This document shows, in pieces, positions 17,746 through 27,114 of a DNA stretch of 37,687 bases. The notes below the pieces were generated by a model. It saw only the letters and a program-made list of their open reading frames with translations, searched no databases and was not told where the DNA came from. The DNA is from an uncultured Blautia sp. (GTDB taxonomy: Bacteria > Bacillota > Clostridia > Lachnospirales > Lachnospiraceae). The translations under genes and the position numbers were made by a program. The stretch lies in NCBI GenBank assembly GCA_945864225.1, contig CAMBAL010000021.1, forward strand, positions 1 through 37,687, written 5' to 3'. Within the stretch, counting starts at the first letter, position 1. Each line of letters opens with the position of its first letter.

Positions 17746-19356
17746 ATGAAAAGAAAAATAAGCCGGACACTGAAGAAAGCTGCGGCAGCAGCATCTGCAT
17801 CTGTATTGGTTTTTTCAATGCCTGCGACGGCTTCGGCGGAAGGAGTTACCTACTGTGACAGGGAGAAAGAAGCTCTGAAAGCTGCCAGTGCATATCTGGC
17901 AGAAGACTGGGACCAGAGCCTGGAAACCAGTCTGACACAGTCCGGTTCCCTTGCTTCCAATGCAGTGATGGATCTGAATCTGACAGTAGATGAAGCAGGT
18001 CGTTCCATGTTGGGTATGCTGACAGGAATGGATCTTTCCTGGCTGCAGGATGTGGCGCTTCATATGGATGCATCGGTTGCTGACAGTAAGGAAGCAGTCA
18101 TGCTGAGCGCTCTTGTGAATGATTCTACGATTTGCAGTATGTATGCGATGATGGATTATCTGGCAGGTATGGAATATATTCAGATTCCGGAAATGTCTCC
18201 GGCTTATCTGAAGGCATCTCTTGAGGAGGCAGGAGCAGAGGCAGTTTCCGGATATATGACAGCTATATCGGATATTCTGGAAGACCCCAAAGCTGTTTTG
18301 CCGGAGGGGGCTGTTCTTGGAGAAATTCTGGATCGTTACGGAATGATTGTGATCGATCACATGCAGGAAGGCGCGTCAGTGGAAGAAACGATTTCCATTG
18401 ACGGAATCGGAGAGGACTGTACACTTCTGGAAGGTCAGATTTTCCAGGAGGAGATGACGACGATTGCCAGAGAAATTCTGACAACTGCTCAGACAGACGA
18501 ACAGATAAAAGAAATTCTGACGAAATGCACGGAAATCAATCCGGAATCCGGAGATCTGAATGCACAGTTCCAGGAGTTCCTTGCAAATACACTTGCGGAT
18601 CTGGATGGTGCAGCAGAGGAAACAGCAGAAGATGCTGCAAATGAATATCTTGCGTCCAGAATCTGGATCAACAGTGACAACAGAATCGTCGGTAGAGAAA
18701 TTGCTTTGTGCGAAGGGGTAGATTCTCAGGTATCCCTTACCTGGAAGAATCCGCAGAATGGAGATACGTCCGGCTTCCTGCTTTCCATGTATTCCGAGGG
18801 AAGTGAACTTGCCCTTACTGGAAACGGACAGTCTGCAGATGGTGTCCTGAATGGAACCTACAGCCTGGTTGCAGATGGTGCGGTCATGATGGATATTTCC
18901 GTAGAGAATTACAACAGCAATGCCAATGGAGAAGGATATCCGGCAGGAACCTTTACCATGACCTTCCCGTCCGGTGAGTCTGAGGAGGAGTATAATCCGC
19001 TCAGCGCGTTCAGTCTTGTTGCGGATTTATCGTCCGACAGTGCAGATCAGAGTGTGGATCTGAAGCTGAGTGTACTGAGTTCCGGTGCTTCTCTTTGTTC
19101 CCTGACGCTCCATGTTGCCGCCAGCGGAGATGATGTTGAGGCTGTTGCAGAAGAGGATATGGGAACCGTTTATGATCTGACCAGTGAAGAAGATATGAGT
19201 GCTTATGAGGCTGAGATGAACTTTGATACCATTCGTGCCAATGCAGAAAATGCCGGTGTTCCTGCAGAAGTTATTGATATGATCGCAGAATCCATGTCAG
19301 AAACAGAAGGGGAAGTCGAAGTACTGGAAGATGTTCCCGCAGATGATGCAGCATAA
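17746..19356 (+). CDS. Secreted acidic protein of unknown function
   Basis: 536 residues. The N-terminus is a Sec signal peptide: KRK, KK, then a hydrophobic stretch with Ala-rich AAAAASASVLVFSM and a cleavage site around ATASA-EG. The mature part is strongly acidic, rich in Asp, Glu, Ser and Met, with no lipobox, LPXTG or membrane anchor seen. The first half (to about 290) looks helical; the second has beta-rich stretches (SDNRIVGREIALCEG, NPQNGDTSGFLLSM) like proteins of the Clostridia cell envelope. It starts 30 nt after the flavodiiron stop with AAGGAGGG, so it may be cotranscribed. Domain family not recognised. Confidence 0.8.
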   Translation: MKRKISRTLKKAAAAASASVLVFSMPATASAEGVTYCDREKEALKAASAYLAEDWDQSLETSLTQSGSLASNAVMDLNLTVDEAGRSMLGMLTGMDLSWLQDVALHMDASVADSKEAVMLSALVNDSTICSMYAMMDYLAGMEYIQIPEMSPAYLKASLEEAGAEAVSGYMTAISDILEDPKAVLPEGAVLGEILDRYGMIVIDHMQEGASVEETISIDGIGEDCTLLEGQIFQEEMTTIAREILTTAQTDEQIKEILTKCTEINPESGDLNAQFQEFLANTLADLDGAAEETAEDAANEYLASRIWINSDNRIVGREIALCEGVDSQVSLTWKNPQNGDTSGFLLSMYSEGSELALTGNGQSADGVLNGTYSLVADGAVMMDISVENYNSNANGEGYPAGTFTMTFPSGESEEEYNPLSAFSLVADLSSDSADQSVDLKLSVLSSGASLCSLTLHVAASGDDVEAVAEEDMGTVYDLTSEEDMSAYEAEMNFDTIRANAENAGVPAEVIDMIAESMSETEGEVEVLEDVPADDAA

Positions 19357-19430
19357 TATCGGATATGTTCAGCTGATAAAATGAGAAGTAAAGTAAAGAA
19401 AATTTTCAACTGAAAGAGATGAAATAGGAG

Positions 19431-19487
19431 ATCCCGTTTCTGGAAATGTATGGAAGAACCGTATATTCCGGAAACGGGATTCTATTA
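19431..19487 (+). terminator. Rho-independent terminator after the secreted protein gene
   Basis: ATCCCGTTTC (19431-19440) pairs with GAAACGGGAT (19471-19480); TGGAA and TTCCG extend the stem with one wobble. A T-rich stretch (TCTATTATT) follows. It is long for a terminator, with a 20-nt loop, but well placed. Confidence 0.7.
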
Positions 19488-19528
19488 TTATATCATAGGA
19501 AAGTGCTTTACATTTTCCTGTGATATAA
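19488..19528 (+). repeat. Second inverted repeat in the same gap
   Basis: TTATATCATAGGAAA (19488-19502) and TTTCCTGTGATATAA (19514-19528) pair over nearly their full length with one G-U. It directly follows the terminator and precedes the DUF445 gene by 150 nt. It could be a second terminator or a regulatory RNA structure. Confidence 0.55.
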
Positions 19529-19591
19529 TAAAGCCTTCCGGGCAGGACGGCATTGTCTAATAAATAAATGAAAAGTTTAAAATTGTACTGG

Positions 19592-19613
19592 TATCACAGA
19601 CATAGTTGTGATA
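19592..19613 (+). promoter_or_regulatory. Operator-like dyad upstream of the DUF445 gene
   Basis: TATCACA (19592-19598) and TGTGATA (19607-19613) form a perfect 7-bp dyad with an 8-bp spacer, about 70 bp before the start codon. The size suits a dimeric repressor or activator; its protein is unknown. Confidence 0.4.
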
Positions 19614-19680
19614 GAATAGAAATCCGGATGGCTCTAAACAGAGCAGTCATGCCGAAAAACACTATGATGGAGATGAAAAG

Positions 19681-20580
19681 ATGGAATTATTACATTACAT
19701 AAGCGGACCTCTGATCGGTGCGGTGATTGGATACTGTACCAATTATATTGCTGTAAAAATGCTGTTTCGGCCGCATAAGCCGATCCAAATTGGTCGTTTT
19801 ACCCTCCCGTTTACTCCGGGAATCATCCCGAAACGGAAGAATGATCTGGCATCTGCTGTTGGAAAAGCCGTTGGTAATGCACTTCTGACGGAAGAGGATC
19901 TGACAGAAATGCTTCTTTCTGAGGATGTGGAAAACTCGGTAACGGATATCCTGGTTTCACAGATTCAGGATTATCTGGGAAAGGAGCAGGCTCTCAGTGA
20001 AGTGCTTCCGGAACTTATGGGACAGGATGCCTATCATACAGGCAAAGAACAGCTGCAGCAGGTTCTGTGTGAAAAAATCATGAATGGTATCAAAGAGATG
20101 GAACCGGGCAGACTCATTGCAGAAGAAGGAAAAAAGGCGGTTCGTCTGAAACTGGAAGGAAGTATGTTTTCTATGTTTTTGACGGATAAATTACTGGATT
20201 CCCTTGCAGGTGAAATTGGAGAGTATGCAGAAAATTATATCATGGAGAATGGTCCTGCTTATGTGGAAACACAGATTGAAAAAGAAATTACCGGTATCGA
20301 GGGAAAAACGCTGGCAGATGTGAGAAGCTGGGTTCCTGCAGATAAAGAAACCATCTGCGGGAAAATCCGGGATGTTTACCGTGTATGCATCCGCAGATTT
20401 GCAGGCTCGATTGTGAAGCAGTTCCATATTGCTGATATTGTAGAAAATAAGATCAGAGAAATGGATGTTGCGGAACTTGAGAATTTGGTGATGTCTGTTA
20501 TGCAACATGAGCTGGGAATGATCGTAAATCTTGGGGCTCTGATCGGTCTGCTCCTGGGTATTTTCAATCTCTTTTTCTAA
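19681..20580 (+). CDS. DUF445 (YheB-like) membrane-associated protein
   Basis: 299 residues. The N-terminus has a membrane segment with the family mark GYCTNYIAVKMLFRP and FTPGIIPKRKNDLA. A long, mostly helical, charged middle follows, then a C-terminal membrane helix (NLGALIGLLLGIFNLFF). This layout is DUF445, related to B. subtilis YheB. Function is not known; relatives are linked to sporulation or envelope work. GGAG lies 8-9 nt before ATG 19681. It is monocistronic and convergent with the GGDEF/EAL gene. Confidence 0.85.
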   Translation: MELLHYISGPLIGAVIGYCTNYIAVKMLFRPHKPIQIGRFTLPFTPGIIPKRKNDLASAVGKAVGNALLTEEDLTEMLLSEDVENSVTDILVSQIQDYLGKEQALSEVLPELMGQDAYHTGKEQLQQVLCEKIMNGIKEMEPGRLIAEEGKKAVRLKLEGSMFSMFLTDKLLDSLAGEIGEYAENYIMENGPAYVETQIEKEITGIEGKTLADVRSWVPADKETICGKIRDVYRVCIRRFAGSIVKQFHIADIVENKIREMDVAELENLVMSVMQHELGMIVNLGALIGLLLGIFNLFF

Positions 20581-20635
20581 AAAACAGAATGATTGTGCTG
20601 AACGGGTATGGATGTACAGATAAGGATGTACAAAG

Positions 20636-20683
20636 TGTCCCGGGATTTTCATATATGAAGGTATGAAGTCCCGGGACATTTTT
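20636..20683. terminator. Bidirectional terminator between convergent genes
   Basis: TGTCCCGGGA (20636-20645) pairs with TCCCGGGACA (20669-20678), extended by TTTCATA/TATGAAG, and ends in TTTTT. It separates the DUF445 gene from the oppositely oriented GGDEF/EAL gene and could serve both. Confidence 0.8.
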
Positions 20684-20790
20684 GTGAACATTCACTGTCA
20701 CGATACAGTTATGGAATTTATTTTATGGATACACGGCAACTGTTTTTGGTTGCAGACATGTTATTTTTGATTTTGTTATCATAACGATTT

Positions 20791-23631
20791 CTACTGCCTG
20801 TGCGCATCGCCGTACACGAATTTTTCATATTCCTCGATCGGAAGAGGAGGACAGAACCAGATACCCTGCCCCGTTTCACAGCCGATCTTTCTGAGGATTT
20901 CAAGCTGTTCTTCTGTTTCCACTCCTTCACAGAGAACATGATAGCCAAGGCCTCTGACCATGGTCACGATTTCTTTGAGAAAATAAATTCCCCGTTTGGT
21001 GGAAGTGCATTTTTCAATAAACAGTCGGTCGATTTTAATTGTGTTGACCGGAATATCAATCACTGTATTTAATACGGAATACCCGGCTCCAAAATCGTCC
21101 ACAGAAGTCTGAATCTGTACAGACTGCAGATGCTGGAAGAGAGAACGTACACTGTCAAATTTTGCTACAGTGGCTGTTTCTGTAAGCTCTATTTCCGTCA
21201 GGGAAGGATCCACATGGTATTTATTCAGAATATCGAGATAATTCTGCACAGTCATCGGATTGGAGGCGTGAAGGATGGAGGCATTGATGGAAATCGGTAT
21301 CTGTTTTCTGCCAAGTGTGTCGTTTTTGGCAAGGAATTCCACGACTTTTTCAAATACATAATAATCCAGTTCTGTGATCCGGCCATTCTGTTCAAAGGTT
21401 GGAATGAAAGCGCCGGGAGAGAGAACGGTTCCATCCGGCTTATGCCATCGAACAAGTGCTTCTGCTCCTGTAATGGAAAGATCCTCCATGGAAAATTTGG
21501 GCTGCAGATAAATCTGGAACTGTCCCTGAGCCATAGCTTCTGTCATATCATTTTTGATTTCATTTTCCAGATGGCGTTTGCGGGAAAGTGCTTCATCATA
21601 AAGGATTACAGATTGTCCCTTCCCCTGTTTGGTCTGCTGACGGGCATAGTTAGCACAGTCCAGTGCAGAGGAAGCACTGGTACAGCCGGGTTTTACTATA
21701 TAAATACCGGTACGGATCCGCAGCGGAACATTTGGATATATTTTTTTCTGCTGCTCAATAAAAAGATGATTGATCTGTTCTACATGTTCCACTGCATGGC
21801 CCTGATCGATATACGGCATAAAGAGCGCAAACTGATCCGCAACGATTCGCGTAAAATATACATTATTGCCAGGCTTCAGTGTACTGATGATATAACTGCT
21901 GAAATCTTTCAGGAGCTGATCTCCCATGCGATAGCCGCATTTCTGATTAAAGTACTTAAAATCTTCCAGATCTGTATAAACCATGGCATATGTCTGATGC
22001 TCGTTGCCAACGATAATCCGCTCTGTTTCATCACGAAATCTGGCAAAAGAAAGAAGACCTGTGAGATGGTCATATTCCGGAACAGAAATAATCCCTTTGT
22101 GAGAGGCATTCAGTGCATGAGTTTTGGCCAGATGAGCAGAAATCAGTTTCGTAAGCTCTCCAAGCTGGCTCAGCTGATCTTTGGACCAGAAGCGCTTTGT
22201 TTTACATACTACATAGGAGATTGCACCGACATACATTCCTTCACAATACATGGCGGAATAGACGACTGTTTTGGCATTTCCCTGCATAAGAAGAGAAGCT
22301 GCAGATGCAGAGTACATTTCCATATTGTCATATTGAAGAACAGCAGTACCGTTTTCGTCATAGCTGTGGAACAGTTTCAGAAAATCATCTTTGGTAAAAC
22401 TTCCCGGATTTTCCAGTACTTTTGGGATTCCGGGTGCAGACCACTGCCGGTAGCTGCTGCATACAGAATTTTTGATGTCTGTTTCAATAATAGAAATGCG
22501 GTCCAGTCCGAAACGGATTCCAATGATCTCAAGAAGCATTTTTATGGCAGAATCAAAGCTGTTTTTCTTTTCAAATATTTCAAATGCGCAGGAGATGATG
22601 TCGTTTCGGAAATATCGTGCATCAATATCTGGATGAATATTTTCAAAATCCGGGGAGGAATATTCAAAACGTTTCAGACTGTCGCAGAACATATAACGGT
22701 TGCGGCCGCTTCTTTTTGCATTGTATAAAGCCCAGTCAGCATTTTCAAAAAGCTGTTCATAAGTATAACCTGACATATTTTCCGGCAGAAAGCAGATTCC
22801 GACACTGCAGGTGGGTGAATAATCACATTCTGTAAAAGCCATATTGCGGACGGAAGCAAGCAGTTTATCTCCCTTGTTCAGAAGTTCCGTATGGCGGATG
22901 TCTTTCAGGAAAATGACAAATTCATCTCCGCCTGCACGGATCAGAATATTATCATTTCCGAAAACAGAGAGAAGAAGCCGGGAAAATTCTGAAAGAACTT
23001 TGTCCCCAAAGAGATGACCATAGTTGTCATTTACGTTTTTGAAATAATCGATGTCAATCAGCATCAATGCACAGGAGGAATAGGGATTTTTTTTGTTCAG
23101 ATATTCATTGATCAGCTGTGTTCCTGCTGTGTGATTATATAATGTGGTCAAAGGGTCACGCATGGCCTGTGCCTTGAGAAGCTCCACACGTCTGCGTTCC
23201 ATAGTAACATCACGGATAATACCAATAATGACTGAGTCCGGGTCATCCAGAGACCCTGTCGGGGCTGAATCCAGAATATTATGAAAGACGCGCCCGTTCT
23301 TGTTGATGGTGCGTATTTCAATAGGGGAATTATGATTCTCATGATGAAATTCCAGCAGTTTCCCAAAGTCATCAGGATGAATATGGGATGCCATATCCAG
23401 GTTTTTAAAGTAATCAGGAACCCGGATGACTGGCTGGAAATATTCATTGTATTTCAGAAGAACATCTTCTGCTGGATAATATTCAAAAATAGTAATGTTG
23501 GCGCGGCTCAGGACAGTGGCCAGTTTTTGAAGCCGTATCGGGTCAGATACGAAAGCTTCCAGTGATGAAATGACGTCTTGTTTCTGGTCAGCAATTGTGC
23601 TGTTTTGTATCTGTTCAGAGGCATATTTCAT
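20791..23631 (-). CDS. PAS-GGDEF-GAF-like-GGDEF-EAL cyclic di-GMP protein
   Basis: 946 residues on the minus strand. Order: PAS-like fold (about 50-150), GGDEF with intact AGGDEF (about 155-315), a GAF-like sensory region (about 340-500), a second GGDEF-like domain whose signature is VADQF and so is inactive (about 515-670), and an EAL domain (about 680-940) with EALVRW, SINAS, ELTET, DDFGAGYS, KIDRLF and EGVET, all needed for phosphodiesterase activity. It may both make and degrade c-di-GMP, with the degenerate GGDEF as a GTP sensor. The start at 23631 (MKYASEQ) has GAGG 8 nt upstream; the longer frame to 23700 would start at a TTG with no site. No membrane helix, so it is cytosolic. Confidence 0.92.
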   Translation of the reverse strand: MKYASEQIQNSTIADQKQDVISSLEAFVSDPIRLQKLATVLSRANITIFEYYPAEDVLLKYNEYFQPVIRVPDYFKNLDMASHIHPDDFGKLLEFHHENHNSPIEIRTINKNGRVFHNILDSAPTGSLDDPDSVIIGIIRDVTMERRRVELLKAQAMRDPLTTLYNHTAGTQLINEYLNKKNPYSSCALMLIDIDYFKNVNDNYGHLFGDKVLSEFSRLLLSVFGNDNILIRAGGDEFVIFLKDIRHTELLNKGDKLLASVRNMAFTECDYSPTCSVGICFLPENMSGYTYEQLFENADWALYNAKRSGRNRYMFCDSLKRFEYSSPDFENIHPDIDARYFRNDIISCAFEIFEKKNSFDSAIKMLLEIIGIRFGLDRISIIETDIKNSVCSSYRQWSAPGIPKVLENPGSFTKDDFLKLFHSYDENGTAVLQYDNMEMYSASAASLLMQGNAKTVVYSAMYCEGMYVGAISYVVCKTKRFWSKDQLSQLGELTKLISAHLAKTHALNASHKGIISVPEYDHLTGLLSFARFRDETERIIVGNEHQTYAMVYTDLEDFKYFNQKCGYRMGDQLLKDFSSYIISTLKPGNNVYFTRIVADQFALFMPYIDQGHAVEHVEQINHLFIEQQKKIYPNVPLRIRTGIYIVKPGCTSASSALDCANYARQQTKQGKGQSVILYDEALSRKRHLENEIKNDMTEAMAQGQFQIYLQPKFSMEDLSITGAEALVRWHKPDGTVLSPGAFIPTFEQNGRITELDYYVFEKVVEFLAKNDTLGRKQIPISINASILHASNPMTVQNYLDILNKYHVDPSLTEIELTETATVAKFDSVRSLFQHLQSVQIQTSVDDFGAGYSVLNTVIDIPVNTIKIDRLFIEKCTSTKRGIYFLKEIVTMVRGLGYHVLCEGVETEEQLEILRKIGCETGQGIWFCPPLPIEEYEKFVYGDAHRQ

Positions 23632-23867
23632 TCCTGCCACCTCGCTTTCTTTTGAATTCCGGATTATCGACCGGTTGTGTTCTGAAAATAAACAGAACAA
23701 ATCTGTGTATATACAGAATTTTTGCAGCAGATAATATTTTGTTAAAAAAAATACATGGATATGTTAATAATATATCATATTTACAAAGGTGAATCAATGA
23801 AATAGTGGGAAAAGTAATAATTGTATCATTTTGGTACTGTTCACTGGTAATATCCCGCGAGGTGTTC

Positions 23868-23885
23868 CCATGCATTTATGCATGG
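23868..23885. promoter_or_regulatory. Palindrome in the GGDEF/EAL-larB divergent region
   Basis: CCATGCA TTTA TGCATGG is a perfect dyad with 7-bp arms. The following A run (on the plus strand) puts the U tract on the wrong side for a terminator in either direction, so a protein-binding site is more likely. It lies in the 418-nt gap between the divergent starts at 23631 and 24050; the rest of the gap is AT-rich with only the larB promoter. Confidence 0.4.
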
Positions 23886-23970
23886 AAAAAATGATATGAA
23901 AATAAGAAAAACAATCAGACAAATATCAAATAAAATGACAGATTTCAGGAGAGTGTCTGGCGGTGAGCAG

Positions 23971-24000
23971 TTGCAGAGAATGAAGAAAATGTGATATAAT
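23971..24000 (+). promoter_or_regulatory. larB promoter
   Basis: TTGCAG (23971-23976) and perfect TATAAT (23995-24000) with an 18-bp spacer, 49 bp before the larB start. Confidence 0.6.
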
Positions 24001-24049
24001 AAACAAACTCGCGAAGACAAAGATGGAAAGAACCGGGGTGTTAAATTTT

Positions 24050-24820
24050 ATGGAAGCAAGAGAAATTCTCAGGAGATTTAAAGAGGGGGAGATTTCTTTG
24101 GAGGAAGCGGAGCATTATTTCCGCAAACAGCCTTTTGAAGAAATGGATTATGCAAAACTTGATACACACAGGGAAATCCGTTCCGGTTTTCCGGAAGTAA
24201 TCTACTGCAGCGGCAAGGCAGATGTCCATTTCGAAAAGATTTTCCGGAAACTCTATGAGGAAAATGGAGAAGTGCTGGGAACAAGGGCAACCACACACCA
24301 GTATGAGCTTGTGAAAGATTTATCTCCGGATGTGGTATATGATGAAATTTCCCATATCATAAAAATTGAAAAGAAGAACAAAAAGAGAATCGGCAGGATC
24401 GCCGTCTGCACAGCGGGAACGGCAGATATTCCTGTGGCTGAGGAAGCGGCTCAGGTTGCGGAATACTTCGGGTCAAATGTGGTGCGCATTTATGATGTGG
24501 GTGTGAGCGGCATTCACAGACTGTTTTCCAGACTGGAAATGATTCAGGATGCGAACTGCATCATTGCAGTGGCAGGAATGGAAGGGGCGCTTGCCAGTGT
24601 ACTTGGAGGTCTGGTGGACAAGCCGGTGATCGCAGTGCCGACATCTGTCGGATATGGAGCAAGCATGAATGGATTGTCCGCTTTATTGACGATGATCAAT
24701 TCCTGTGCCAATGGAATTGCGGTCGTAAATATTGATAATGGATACGGGGCAGGGTATATTGCCACACAGATCAACCGGATGGGATGCCGGGGACAGGAAG
24801 AAGAGGAAGAAGGAAAATGA
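24050..24820 (+). CDS. larB: LarB, nickel-pincer nucleotide cofactor carboxylase/hydrolase
   Basis: 256 residues. LarB carboxylates the nicotinate ring of NaAD and cleaves the dinucleotide, giving pyridinium-3,5-biscarboxylate mononucleotide, the first step in the nickel-pincer cofactor of lactate racemase and related enzymes. Family marks: SGFPEVIYCSGK, GTRATTHQYE, AVCTAGTADIPVAEEAA, GVSGIHR, VAGMEGALASVLGGL, VPTSVGYGAS and GYGAGYIA. ATG 24050 is preferred (GGGGTG upstream, family-like N-terminus) over ATG 24023. Its stop overlaps larC (ATGA), so translation is coupled. Confidence 0.93.
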   Translation: MEAREILRRFKEGEISLEEAEHYFRKQPFEEMDYAKLDTHREIRSGFPEVIYCSGKADVHFEKIFRKLYEENGEVLGTRATTHQYELVKDLSPDVVYDEISHIIKIEKKNKKRIGRIAVCTAGTADIPVAEEAAQVAEYFGSNVVRIYDVGVSGIHRLFSRLEMIQDANCIIAVAGMEGALASVLGGLVDKPVIAVPTSVGYGASMNGLSALLTMINSCANGIAVVNIDNGYGAGYIATQINRMGCRGQEEEEEGK

Positions 24821-26130
24821 AAAAAATTTTGTATCTGGAATGTACTTCCGGAATCAGCGGTGATATGACAGTTGCAGCGTTGCTGGATCTTGGCGCTGAT
24901 CAGAAGAAAATGGAGCAGGCACTTGCCAGTCTTCCTGTTGATGGCTTTCATACCGTTATCAGCAGAGTGAAAAAGGCAGGGCTGGATGCCTGTGATTTTG
25001 CAGTGATCCTTGATGAAGCTCATGAAAATCATGACCATGACATGAACTATCTGCATGGGCATGAGCATGCGGAAGGAGAATGCAATCACGTACATAGCCA
25101 CCATGAGTCAACTCATGGTCACGGAGCGGAAGGTTACCATCACGAACACCGGGGAATGCGTGAAATTGAGGAGATCATTAACAGAGCACAAATGACGGAG
25201 GGAGCACGAAGTCTTGCTCTGAAAATTTTTCACATTCTTGCATCAGCTGAGGCAAAGGCTCATGGAGTACCGGTTGATGAGGTCCATTTTCATGAGGTCG
25301 GGGCGGTGGATTCTATTGCGGATATTGCAGCTGCAGCGGTATGTCTGGATGATCTCGGGATAACGGAGATTGCAGTACCTGAGCTCTGTGAAGGCAGAGG
25401 AACGGTTCGCTGCCAGCACGGAATACTGCCCATTCCTGTTCCGGCAGTGACCAATATTGTTCAGGAACATGGAATCCGACTTCATATGACGGAAACAAAG
25501 GGAGAACTGGTAACACCTACAGGTGCAGCAATTGCAGCGGCAGTCCGGACAACGGATCAGATTCCTGAGCGTTTTACTATCCTAAAGACAGGACTTGGAG
25601 CAGGGAAACGCAATTATGACCGTCCGAGCCTCCTTCGCGCGATGATTCTCGGTGTGGAAGAGGAATCTGAAACCGTCAGCAAACAGGATTTTCCACACAG
25701 CGACAGAATCTGTTGTCTGGAAACCAATCTGGATGACTGCAGCGCAGAGGTACTGGGATATGTGATGGACCGTCTTCTGGAGGCAGGAGCCAGAGATGTA
25801 AGCTATACTCCTGTTTATATGAAAAAGAACAGACCGGCCTATCAGCTGAATGTCATCTGTATGCCGGAAGATGTGAAAAAAATGGAGGATATTGTGTTTC
25901 ACGAAACAACCACCATCGGTATCCGAAGAACAGAGATGGACCGCACGATACTTCCGCGGGAAATCCGAACTGTTCATACCGAATATGGAGAGGCAGTGAT
26001 AAAAGAATGTGTACTTCCGGACGGAACCATCCGACGTTATCCGGAATACAGATCTGTTTCAGATCTTGCAGAAAAGAACGGGATTTCCTTTCAGGAAGCA
26101 TTTCAAAAGATACAGTATGCAGCTGAGTAG
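24817..26130 (+). CDS. larC: LarC, nickel-pincer cofactor nickel-insertion enzyme
   Basis: 437 residues. LarC inserts nickel into the bisthiocarboxylate precursor in a CTP-dependent reaction. The N-terminal part carries LECTSGISGDM, FHEVGAVDSIADI and EGRGTVRCQHG; the C-terminal part has ETNLDDCSAE, YTPVYMKKNRP and ETTTIGIRR. A His-rich stretch at about residues 67-117 (many HxH and HGH) probably stores or collects nickel. The reading frame is continuous, unlike the L. plantarum gene, where larC1 and larC2 are joined by programmed frameshifting. LarE, the sulfur donor, and the target enzyme are not in the window. Confidence 0.93.
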   Translation: MKKILYLECTSGISGDMTVAALLDLGADQKKMEQALASLPVDGFHTVISRVKKAGLDACDFAVILDEAHENHDHDMNYLHGHEHAEGECNHVHSHHESTHGHGAEGYHHEHRGMREIEEIINRAQMTEGARSLALKIFHILASAEAKAHGVPVDEVHFHEVGAVDSIADIAAAAVCLDDLGITEIAVPELCEGRGTVRCQHGILPIPVPAVTNIVQEHGIRLHMTETKGELVTPTGAAIAAAVRTTDQIPERFTILKTGLGAGKRNYDRPSLLRAMILGVEEESETVSKQDFPHSDRICCLETNLDDCSAEVLGYVMDRLLEAGARDVSYTPVYMKKNRPAYQLNVICMPEDVKKMEDIVFHETTTIGIRRTEMDRTILPREIRTVHTEYGEAVIKECVLPDGTIRRYPEYRSVSDLAEKNGISFQEAFQKIQYAAE

Positions 26131-26229
26131 GAGGAAAAATTATATATAGTCTGCAGATCATCAGGTGTATACAATTATTTTGCAGGAAGAAGTTGACGGA
26201 AAGAAGTTTGCAGAAAGAAGTGAGAATCA

Positions 26230-27087
26230 ATGAGTAAAGAAAAGACAGGACTGGTTCTGGAAGGCGGTGCCATGCGCGGGATTTATACGGCAGGCGTGCT
26301 GGACGAATTTATGGAAGCTGGAATTACGTTTGACGGTGTGATCGGAGTATCCGCAGGGGCACTTCATGGCTGTTCATTTGTGTCGGAACAGAAGGGAAGG
26401 AGTCTGCGGTATTATATGAAATACCGCAGTGACAGGCATTTTATGAGCTTTTGGAATCTTTTGCGTACAGGAGATGTAGTGGATAAGAAATTTTGTTACC
26501 ATGATATTCCGGAACGTCTGGATCCCTATGATTATGAAGCGTTTCTCAAGTCCAGAATCAGATTCTATGCAGTCTGCACCAATCTGGAAACAGGAAAAGC
26601 AGAATATCTTCCGGTCAAAAATATGAGAAGTCAGGTAGATATTATGCGCGCTTCTGCTTCTATGCCTTATGTATCCAGGATTGTTGAGTACCGCGGAATG
26701 AAACTGCTGGATGGCGGATGTGCGGACAGTATTCCGGTAATGGCGTTCCGGCGTATGGGATATAAGAAAAATGTGGTAGTACTGACCAGACATGACGGTT
26801 ATGTGAAGAAACCGGAGAATCCGAAACTGATCCGGGCATTTTATCATAAATATCCGAATTTTGTCAGAACACTGACCAGACGGCATCTGGTCTATAACCG
26901 GACCATTGAGAATATACACAGACTGGAAAAAGAGGGAAGTGTTTTTGTGATCCGTCCCAGTGTGGAGCTTACCATTGGAAGGATGGAAAAAGACCCTGAG
27001 AAAATTCGTGAAGTGTATGAAATCGGTCGGAAGGATGCAAAAAGCAGGATGGAAGCATTAAAGAAGTGGATGGAGAAAAATGAATAA
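26230..27087 (+). CDS. Patatin-like phospholipase
   Basis: 285 residues. The oxyanion motif LEGGAMRGIYTAGVLD, nucleophile elbow GVSAG (Ser41) and catalytic DGG (Asp161) form the Ser-Asp dyad of bacterial patatins. It is probably a cytosolic or membrane-surface lipid acyl hydrolase; no signal peptide is seen. It lies 99 nt after larC and may be cotranscribed. The gap holds three loose copies of GGAAAGAAGTT (26184-26220), one of which runs into the ribosome-binding region. Confidence 0.9.
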   Translation: MSKEKTGLVLEGGAMRGIYTAGVLDEFMEAGITFDGVIGVSAGALHGCSFVSEQKGRSLRYYMKYRSDRHFMSFWNLLRTGDVVDKKFCYHDIPERLDPYDYEAFLKSRIRFYAVCTNLETGKAEYLPVKNMRSQVDIMRASASMPYVSRIVEYRGMKLLDGGCADSIPVMAFRRMGYKKNVVVLTRHDGYVKKPENPKLIRAFYHKYPNFVRTLTRRHLVYNRTIENIHRLEKEGSVFVIRPSVELTIGRMEKDPEKIREVYEIGRKDAKSRMEALKKWMEKNE

Positions 27088-27114
27088 ACAGAATCTTCCC
27101 GGGAGGACAGGACC

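Noticed and set aside
21130-22728. Long plus-strand open frame of 532 codons inside the GGDEF/EAL gene
   Set aside because: It is antisense to recognised GGDEF and EAL motifs and has no family features.
23868-23885. Palindrome considered as a terminator of the GGDEF/EAL gene or of an upstream transcript
   Set aside because: The A run lies 3' on the plus strand, so neither strand has a T tract after the stem, and both flanking genes start here and do not end.
23632-24049. Considered a nickel-cobalt or other riboswitch before larB
   Set aside because: No conserved junction or pairing pattern of a known riboswitch could be found by eye; only a promoter and one short palindrome.
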